The notes beneath the pieces were generated by a model. The model searched no databases and was not told the origin of the DNA. It saw nothing but the letters and a program-made list of their open reading frames with translations. A stretch of DNA of 21,634 bases, taken from NCBI GenBank assembly GCA_000495415.1, contig AWGX01000576.1, positions 1-21,634 on the forward strand. Direction: 5' to 3'. How positions within the stretch are numbered: position 1 is the first letter of the stretch; every line of letters starts with the position of its first letter. The translations under genes and the position numbers were made by a program. The DNA comes from Smithella sp. ME-1. GTDB taxonomy: Bacteria; Desulfobacterota; Syntrophia; Syntrophales; Smithellaceae. Below are positions 16,071 to 21,634 of this stretch, one piece after another.

Positions 16071-16101
16071 AAAATGAATTAAAACTGGTATGTTGTAAGT
16101 T

Positions 16102-18015
16102 ATGGATATTAAAGTTATATTTCCCGATAATAAAGAAATTTCTTTTAAAGAAGGAATTTCTGCCGTCAATGCTTTAGAGAGTTGGAAGAAGGAAATGTTA
16201 GCCTCTACAATAGCGGTTAAAATTAATAATATACCCGCGGATTTAAGCTCATCGATAACAGAAAATTCAAAAATTGAATTTATAGATATATCTTCCCATG
16301 ATGGTTTATCTATTTTACGTCACAGTATATCTCACATAATGGCTCAGGCAGTTCAGGAAATTTTTCCCGGCGCGAAAGTAAGCATTGGTCCTTCCATTGA
16401 ATACGGTTTTTATTATGACTTTGAATACAAAGACGCTTTTACTACCGATGATTTTGCAAAAATAGAAAACCGTATGAAGAAAATCATCGCTGCAAATCAT
16501 CCCTTCGTACGAGAAGAACTTTCCCGGTCGGCCGCAGTAAAATTATTTGAAGAAAGGGAAGAAAATTACAAGGTTGAATTAATTAACGATTTACCTGAAG
16601 AGGTTAAGGAAGTCAGCATATACAGACAGGGTAGTTATATTGATTTATGCCGCGGACCGCATATACCTTCAACAGGTATGATCAAAGCCTTTAAACTATT
16701 GAGTGTTGCCGGTGCTTACTGGCGAGGTAATGAAAACAACAAAATGTTGCAGCGTATTTACGGTACCGGTTTTGCCAGTGAGGGCGAACTGAATGATTAT
16801 TTAAATCTGCTGGAAGAAGCGAAGAAGAGAGATCACCGTCGTCTAGGCAGAGAACTGGATCTTTTTCAGGTTAACGAAGAAGCCGGACCTGGTTTAGTCA
16901 TTTTTCATCCCAAAGGTATGCTTTTGCGTTACCTTATAGAAGATTGGGAAAAGAAAGAACACCTTAAACGCGGCTATGACATGGTTATGGGGCCTCAAAT
17001 CCTTAAAGTTGATCTGTGGAAAAAATCCGGCCATTTTGATCATTATCGCGATAATATGTATTTTACAGAAGTGGATGAGCAGGTTTACGGCATCAAGCCG
17101 ATGAATTGTCTATCCCATATGTTAATATACAAATCGAAGATAAGAAGTTATCGGGACTTACCTCTGCGTTATTTTGAACTGGGCACTGTTCATCGTCACG
17201 AAAAAACAGGGGTATTGCATGGCCTGTTGAGGGTAAGACAATTCACCCAGGATGACGCGCACATACTTTGTACGCCGGAACAGTTAAATTCTGAAATATG
17301 CGCAATTGCCGATTTTGTCAGTTATGCTATGGGAATTTTCGGCTTTGAATATGAAGTGGAATTGAGCACCAGACCGGAAAAATCCATCGGATCTGACGAG
17401 GATTGGGATCTGGCTACTACTGCTCTGGAAGACGCTCTTAAGGATAACAATATCAATTATGAGGTAAACGAGGGCGATGGAGCTTTCTACGGACCTAAGA
17501 TTGATTTTAAAATAAAAGACGCTTTGAAGAGAAAGTGGCAGTGTGCCACTATTCAATGCGATTTTACACTGCCGGAAAGATTCGATCTAAGTTATATAGG
17601 CGCGGACGGAGAAAAACACCGGCCGGTTATGCTGCACAGAGTCATATTGGGAGCTATCGAACGATTTATGGGCGTGCTGATCGAACATTATGCCGGAGCC
17701 TTTCCGGTTTGGTTATCTCCTACGCAATGTGTTTTGCTGACGGTTACCGATAAACATATACCTTATGCTGAAACGGTTTATAGCAAGTTGATTCAATCCG
17801 GTGTTCGTTGTGAAAAATATTTTGATAATGAGAAATTGGGTTATAAAATTCGACAGGCGCAGATGCAAAAAATACCATATATGCTGGTCGTGGGAGACAA
17901 GGAAGTACAAGCCCGTTCAGTAGCACCACGGACACGTGATGGCCAGAATCTTGGTTCGCTGCCTGTTGATGAATTTATTGCTTTATTGCAGGAAATATGT
18001 GAGAAAAAAAAATAG
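16102..18015 (+). CDS. thrS: Threonine--tRNA ligase (ThrRS)
   Basis: Class II synthetase that charges tRNA-Thr and edits mischarged serine. 637 residues, the normal length. The TGS domain covers about 1-60, followed by the second editing domain with [17 protein letters not shown] (HxxxH) and YGFYYDFEY. The catalytic domain has zinc ligands C336 (MNCLSHM), H387 (DDAHI) and H512 ([13 protein letters not shown]), matching the known Cys-His-His set. The C-terminal anticodon-binding domain begins near '[11 protein letters not shown]'. It heads the conserved thrS-infC-rpmI-rplT-pheS-pheT cluster. Only a weak ribosome site precedes ATG 16102. Confidence 0.98.
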   Translation: MDIKVIFPDNKEISFKEGISAVNALESWKKEMLASTIAVKINNIPADLSSSITENSKIEFIDISSHDGLSILRHSISHIMAQAVQEIFPGAKVSIGPSIEYGFYYDFEYKDAFTTDDFAKIENRMKKIIAANHPFVREELSRSAAVKLFEEREENYKVELINDLPEEVKEVSIYRQGSYIDLCRGPHIPSTGMIKAFKLLSVAGAYWRGNENNKMLQRIYGTGFASEGELNDYLNLLEEAKKRDHRRLGRELDLFQVNEEAGPGLVIFHPKGMLLRYLIEDWEKKEHLKRGYDMVMGPQILKVDLWKKSGHFDHYRDNMYFTEVDEQVYGIKPMNCLSHMLIYKSKIRSYRDLPLRYFELGTVHRHEKTGVLHGLLRVRQFTQDDAHILCTPEQLNSEICAIADFVSYAMGIFGFEYEVELSTRPEKSIGSDEDWDLATTALEDALKDNNINYEVNEGDGAFYGPKIDFKIKDALKRKWQCATIQCDFTLPERFDLSYIGADGEKHRPVMLHRVILGAIERFMGVLIEHYAGAFPVWLSPTQCVLLTVTDKHIPYAETVYSKLIQSGVRCEKYFDNEKLGYKIRQAQMQKIPYMLVVGDKEVQARSVAPRTRDGQNLGSLPVDEFIALLQEICEKKK

Positions 18016-18039
18016 ATTTATATTTAACTTTATAATTTC

Positions 18040-18048
18040 AGGAGGTGA
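18040..18048 (+). promoter_or_regulatory. Strong Shine-Dalgarno deciding the infC AUA start
   Basis: AGGAGGTGA at 18040-18048 is fully complementary to the 16S rRNA 3' end. From the core GGAGG (18041-18045) there are 6 bases to ATA 18052, the ideal distance. An in-frame TGA at 18046-18048, inside the same motif, excludes any start further upstream. Other in-frame candidates (ATT 18070, TTG 18142) are too far away. Confidence 0.8.
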
Positions 18049-18051
18049 CAT

Positions 18052-18561
18052 ATAGTTAAGGATTTAAGAATTAATAGAGAAATAAAGTCGGCCACAGTTC
18101 GAGTTATCAACGAGGAAGGAAAACAGCTTGGTGTAATTACGTTGGAAGAAGCCCTCGCCAGTGCAGAAAGTGTAGGTTTAGATTTAGTGGAAGTATCAAT
18201 GACCGACCCACCTGTTTGTAAGATAATGGATTATGGCAAATATCGGTATAAACAAAGCAAAAAACTGCACGATGCCAAAAAGAGCCAGACAATAATTCAA
18301 GTTAAGGAAATTAAATTAAAGCCGAAGACAGAAGAACACGATGTGCAAGTTAAGCTTAAACATATTAAAAAGTTTTTAAAAAACCACGATAAAGTTAAAG
18401 TATCCATGATGTTCAGAGGACGGGAAATCGCATTTACCGATATCGGTAAAAAGTTAATGGAACGAATAAAGGATGAACTGGCAATTGAAGGTATTATCGA
18501 TCAGGAACCGAGATTGGAAGGACGCAATATGGTGATGATAGTCTCACCAAAAAAACAATAA
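18052..18561 (+). CDS. infC: Translation initiation factor IF-3, AUA start
   Basis: IF-3 binds the 30S subunit, checks the start codon and initiator tRNA, and prevents premature 50S joining. From ATA 18052 the protein has 169 residues, in the normal range. A start at TTG 18142 would lose the first 30 residues, including LRINREIKS..RVINEEGKQLGV, the conserved N-terminal domain. The C-terminal domain contains KEIKLKPKTEEHDVQVKL and VKVSMMFRGREI. A strong Shine-Dalgarno (18040-18048) is correctly spaced only for the ATA. Non-AUG infC starts are well known (AUU in E. coli, AUC in Myxococcus) and give autoregulation because IF-3 rejects such starts. The same logic is inferred here. It follows thrS by 36 bases. 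Confidence 0.95.
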   Translation: MVKDLRINREIKSATVRVINEEGKQLGVITLEEALASAESVGLDLVEVSMTDPPVCKIMDYGKYRYKQSKKLHDAKKSQTIIQVKEIKLKPKTEEHDVQVKLKHIKKFLKNHDKVKVSMMFRGREIAFTDIGKKLMERIKDELAIEGIIDQEPRLEGRNMVMIVSPKKQ

Positions 18562-18579
18562 GGATAAAGAGGTGATTGC

Positions 18580-18777
18580 ATGCCAAAATTAAAAACTCAC
18601 AGGGGAGCGGCAAAACGTTTTTCTCTTACTGCCAAAGGCAAAGTAAAGCGCAGTAAGGCCTTTGCCAGCCACATCCTCACAAAAAAAACTACAAAAAGAA
18701 AAAGATCTTTAAGGAAAGCAACCTTGGTTGATCAGGCAAATCAAAAAGCTATTAAGAGGCTTATTCCTTATTTATAG
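18580..18777 (+). CDS. rpmI: 50S ribosomal protein L35
   Basis: 65 residues, the usual size of bL35. It begins [20 protein letters not shown] and contains [19 protein letters not shown], both diagnostic. The protein is extremely basic. Shine-Dalgarno AGAGGTGA lies just before the ATG. It is located between infC and rplT, as in most bacteria, in an operon that L20 controls in E. coli and Bacillus. No L20-binding pseudoknot could be recognised by eye here. Confidence 0.98.
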   Translation: MPKLKTHRGAAKRFSLTAKGKVKRSKAFASHILTKKTTKRKRSLRKATLVDQANQKAIKRLIPYL

Positions 18778-18820
18778 ATCGAAGACGGCTATATTAGTTA
18801 TTAATTAGGAGAATAGAAAA

Positions 18821-19171
18821 ATGTCCAGAGTAAAAAGGGGCGTCAATGCCCGTAAGAAAAGAAGAAAGGTATTAAAACAGGCCAAGGGTTTTTTCGGTGC
18901 TCGCAGCCGCCTGCTTAGAACAGCTACCGAAGCCGTAAATAAAGCGATGAAATACGCTTTTCGTGATCGTCGCGCGAGGAAAAGAGAATTTCGTCAATTA
19001 TGGATTGCGCGCATAAATGCTGCTGCCGGTGAAAATAATATATCATACAGCAGACTAATTAACGGTATGAAAAAGACCGGCATCGGATTAGACCGCAAAG
19101 TGCTGGCGGAACTCGCTGTTAATGATCCAAAGGGGTTCGCCCAGGTTGTGGCAATGGCTAAAGGCAATTAA
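18821..19171 (+). CDS. rplT: 50S ribosomal protein L20
   Basis: 116 residues, the usual size of bL20, needed for the first steps of 50S assembly and, in model species, a translational repressor of its own operon. It begins [20 protein letters not shown], followed by [14 protein letters not shown] and [21 protein letters not shown], all diagnostic. The ATG is preceded by TTAGGAGAATAG, a good ribosome site. The stop is 5 bases before the pheS ATG. Confidence 0.98.
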   Translation: MSRVKRGVNARKKRRKVLKQAKGFFGARSRLLRTATEAVNKAMKYAFRDRRARKREFRQLWIARINAAAGENNISYSRLINGMKKTGIGLDRKVLAELAVNDPKGFAQVVAMAKGN

Positions 19172-19176
19172 GCGGC

Positions 19177-20193
19177 ATGATTAATGAGCTTAAACAGCTG
19201 GAAATAAGCGCCCTGGCCGAATTACAAACGGCCAAAACCGAAGATCAGTTTTCCAATATCAGAACAAAATATCTTGGTCGTAAAGGGCTTTTAACAGGTC
19301 TTTTGAGAAATATTGCTCAAGTTTCCGACGCGGATAAACCTTTATTCGGAAAGCTTTGCAACGAGCTGAAAAATCTGCTCAACGACAGAATTGAGGAATC
19401 GCTTCATAAGCAAGCGGTTCGAAACAAAGAAGATATTCTGCTCAAGGAAAAAATAGATGTTACTTTGCCCGGTAACGCAATAAAATATGGACGTATTCAT
19501 CCCGTAATTCAAATAAAAAGAGAAATTTGTTCTATCTTTGCGTCCTTCGGTTTTTCAGTGGTGGAAGGACCTGAAATTGAACTGGATTATTACAATTTTG
19601 AAGCCTTAAACATTCCAAAAGATCATCCCGCACGAGATATGCAGGATACTTTTTATATTTCGGATAACGTCGTTTTGCGTACCCATACTTCTCCCGTACA
19701 GGTGAGGATAATGGAGAACGTCAGACCTCCTTTACGTATTTTGTCACCGGGAAAAGTCTACCGGCGCGATTCCGATGTTTCTCATACGCCGATGTTTCAT
19801 CAAATAGAAGGTTTACTGGTTGATAAGGGTATTAGTTTCGGAGACCTTAAGGGAATCTTAACGGCTTTTCTTAAGAAGATATTTGGAGCAAATACAACTT
19901 TACGTTTCCGCCCCAGCTTTTTCCCTTTCACTGAACCGTCGGCGGAAGTAGATATTTGTTGTGTCATATGCGGTGGAAACGGTTGCCGTGTTTGCAAGCA
20001 AAGCGGCTGGCTGGAAATTCTTGGTTCGGGCATGGTTGACCCTGCCGTTTTCCAAAATGTCGATTATGATTTTGAAGAATACACCGGTTTCGCTTTTGGT
20101 TTAGGATTGGAGCGCATTGCCATGTTAAAGTACGGCATTTCCGATATCAGGCTGTTTTTTGAAAACGACATTCGCTTCCTCAGGCAATTTTAG
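19177..20193 (+). CDS. pheS: Phenylalanine--tRNA ligase alpha subunit
   Basis: Catalytic subunit of the alpha2-beta2 enzyme that charges tRNA-Phe. 338 residues, the normal length. The N-terminal coiled-coil (1-90) binds tRNA. The class II core shows [28 protein letters not shown] and [22 protein letters not shown] cysteine cluster (C262, C265, C270, C273) precedes the glycine-rich motif [10 protein letters not shown]. The end [18 protein letters not shown] is motif 3, and [13 protein letters not shown] is the family C-terminus. It lies 5 bases after rplT. The TAG stop overlaps the pheT Shine-Dalgarno. Confidence 0.98.
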   Translation: MINELKQLEISALAELQTAKTEDQFSNIRTKYLGRKGLLTGLLRNIAQVSDADKPLFGKLCNELKNLLNDRIEESLHKQAVRNKEDILLKEKIDVTLPGNAIKYGRIHPVIQIKREICSIFASFGFSVVEGPEIELDYYNFEALNIPKDHPARDMQDTFYISDNVVLRTHTSPVQVRIMENVRPPLRILSPGKVYRRDSDVSHTPMFHQIEGLLVDKGISFGDLKGILTAFLKKIFGANTTLRFRPSFFPFTEPSAEVDICCVICGGNGCRVCKQSGWLEILGSGMVDPAVFQNVDYDFEEYTGFAFGLGLERIAMLKYGISDIRLFFENDIRFLRQF

Positions 20194-20208
20194 GAGATAT
20201 TTTTCTTT

Positions 20209-21634
20209 ATGCTGGTCAGTCTTAAATGGCTTAAAGATTATGTTGATATAGAATTAACGTCCGAAGAACTTGCTCATCGGCTGACAATGTCCGGTTTGGA
20301 AGTAGAAGAGATAAAAACTATCCGCCCGCATTTTAGCGGTGTTGTTGTTGCCAAAATTATATCCGTTAAATCACATCCTTCCGCCGACCGGCTTTTGCTA
20401 TGTTCAGTCAGCGACGGCGTTGAAACCTATCCTGTGGTTTGCGGGGCAAAAAATATTTCGGTTGGAAATATCGTTCCCCTGGCCAAAGTGGGCGCTGTAA
20501 TTCCCGGCGGATATACCATCAAGTCATCTCTTCTCCGGGGAGAAAAATCAGATGGGATGTTATGTTCCGAAGCGGAATTGGAAATAGGCGATGACGAATC
20601 CGGAATTATGCATCTTTCGGTTGATTTAAAGCTTGGTTTACCATTGGAAAAAGCGTTAAATATAGAAGATACGGTTTTAGACGTAAATGTCACACCCAAC
20701 CGTTCCGACTGCTTAAACATGCTCGGTATTGCCAGAGAAGTTGCCGCCATTACCGGCAAAAAAATAAAACTGCCGACCGTAAAGATTAAAGAATCTTCCA
20801 CAGATATTAACTCCATGGCGTCAGTAAAAATTATTGATGCTGATTTTTGTCCGCGATACACGGCCAGAATGATTAAAAACGTTAAAATAGGACCGTCGCC
20901 TGTCTGGATGAAAACGAGGCTGGAAGCGGCCGGATTTCGCGCCATCAACAATATTGTCGATGTGACTAATTTCGTCATGCTGGAAATGGGGCAGCCTTTG
21001 CACGCGTTCGATTTTCGTTTTTTGGAAAAAGGAAAAATCATAGTCCGCAAATCAAAAGAAAATGAAGAATTTATTTCTCTTGACGGGAAGGCTCGTAATC
21101 TTCCCGCAGATACTGTACTGATCTGCGACGGCGTCAAACCCGTGGCAATCGGCGGAGTTATGGGCGGCCTGAATTCCGAAGTCAAAGAAGATACGCAGGT
21201 CGTGCTGCTGGAAAGCGCTTATTTTAATCCTTCATCCATTCGCAAATCATCAAGAAAAATGGCCATGCCGACGGACGCCGCTTTCCGTTTTGAAAGAGGT
21301 ATTGATCCCGAGGGTGTTGTAAATGCGCTCAACCGTGCCACTCAATTGATTGCTGAACTTGCCGGTGGTACAATTTATAAAAATTATATTGATGAATATC
21401 CAAAGAAAATTCAATCAGCTAAAAATATCCCGCTTCGATTAGACAGAATACGTCAGATTATCGGCACGGAAATAAAAGCAAAAGATGTAACAAGAATACT
21501 GCGCAGTATAGATATGGTTTTGAAACAGAAAGGGAAGGGCAGTTACCTCGTTACTCCACCAACGTGCAGAGTTGATATATCGCGGGAAGTCGATTTAATT
21601 GAAGAAGTAATCAGGCTCTATGGCTACGATCGGG
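20209..21634 (+). CDS. pheT: Phenylalanine--tRNA ligase beta subunit, 5' part
   Basis: The frame opens at ATG 20209, 12 bases after AGGAG (20192-20196), and stays open to the right edge, giving 475 of about 800 residues. It begins MLVSLKWLKDYVDIELTSEE, diagnostic of PheT. An OB-fold tRNA-binding domain (about 40-150) has HPSADRLLLCSV and RGEKSDGMLCSEAELEIG. The B3/B4 editing domain contains NVTPNRSDCLNMLGIAREVAA, NIVDVTNFVMLEMGQPLHAFD and AIGGVMGG. The visible part ends in the B5 region (VDLIEEVIRLYGYDR). The catalytic-like and anticodon domains lie beyond the window. It is translated right after pheS so that subunits are made together. Confidence 0.98.
   Translation, partial: MLVSLKWLKDYVDIELTSEELAHRLTMSGLEVEEIKTIRPHFSGVVVAKIISVKSHPSADRLLLCSVSDGVETYPVVCGAKNISVGNIVPLAKVGAVIPGGYTIKSSLLRGEKSDGMLCSEAELEIGDDESGIMHLSVDLKLGLPLEKALNIEDTVLDVNVTPNRSDCLNMLGIAREVAAITGKKIKLPTVKIKESSTDINSMASVKIIDADFCPRYTARMIKNVKIGPSPVWMKTRLEAAGFRAINNIVDVTNFVMLEMGQPLHAFDFRFLEKGKIIVRKSKENEEFISLDGKARNLPADTVLICDGVKPVAIGGVMGGLNSEVKEDTQVVLLESAYFNPSSIRKSSRKMAMPTDAAFRFERGIDPEGVVNALNRATQLIAELAGGTIYKNYIDEYPKKIQSAKNIPLRLDRIRQIIGTEIKAKDVTRILRSIDMVLKQKGKGSYLVTPPTCRVDISREVDLIEEVIRLYGYDR

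Noticed and set aside
18142..18561. infC starting at TTG 18142 (139 residues)
   Set aside because: It would delete the conserved IF-3 N-terminal domain and has no ribosome site, whereas ATA 18052 has a strong one.
20427..21185. 252-residue open frame on the minus strand
   Set aside because: It lies entirely within pheT on the opposite strand, has no recognisable domain and is serine/proline-rich as expected of an antisense shadow.
1..21634. Mobile elements, CRISPR arrays, prophage, toxin-antitoxin or defence genes
   Set aside because: No transposase, integrase, repeat-spacer array, terminal repeats or recognised defence domain is visible on either strand.

Overview
The window comes from a bacterial chromosome of roughly 40% G+C (estimated by eye). 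The gene content and order fit a Gram-negative deltaproteobacterium (Desulfobacterota, perhaps Syntrophales-like). This rests on a type IV pilus tip protein of the PilY1/PilC class, an outer-membrane-type lipoprotein, a free-standing Tm1570-type SPOUT methyltransferase beside trmD, and the clusters rpsP-khpA-rimM-trmD-(SPOUT)-rplS-rnhB-yraN and thrS-infC-rpmI-rplT-pheS-pheT. The genus cannot be fixed from the sequence alone. Apart from the pilus genes at the left edge and a two-gene nucleotide-sugar unit, the window is housekeeping DNA. I see no mobile element, CRISPR array, phage gene or defence locus.

Layout. (1) 2-3601: the 3' end of a PilX-like minor pilin gene, then a 1065-residue PilY1-like protein with a von Willebrand A domain and a C-terminal beta-propeller. 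(2) 3631-3930: a compact transcription unit with a sigma70-like promoter, a 57-residue four-cysteine protein and an intrinsic terminator. (3) 3950-11740: argS, a SPOR-domain membrane protein, ffh, rpsP, khpA, rimM, trmD, a SPOUT methyltransferase, rplS, rnhB and yraN, all on the plus strand. They serve tRNA charging, protein targeting, ribosome assembly, tRNA modification and RNA/DNA hybrid removal. (4) 11747-14172: minus-strand uxs-ugd with a good promoter. Together the two enzymes convert UDP-glucose to UDP-glucuronate and then UDP-xylose for surface polysaccharide. The dehydrogenase looks like the animal type. (5) 14308-15863: a 100-residue helical protein of unknown function, a GNA1162/DUF799-like lipoprotein starting at TTG, and pgsA. 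(6) 15873-16070: tRNA-Val(GAC) with its own promoter and a downstream hairpin terminator. (7) 16102-21634: thrS, infC (apparently with an AUA start), rpmI, rplT, pheS and the first 475 codons of pheT, which runs off the right edge.

I do not find an undescribed multi-gene system. The points most worth a second look are the AUA start of infC, the small cysteine protein in its own promoter-terminator unit with an argS promoter candidate lying inside the terminator hairpin, the unassigned 100-residue protein next to a lipoprotein gene, and the animal-type UDP-glucose dehydrogenase inserted head-on against yraN.
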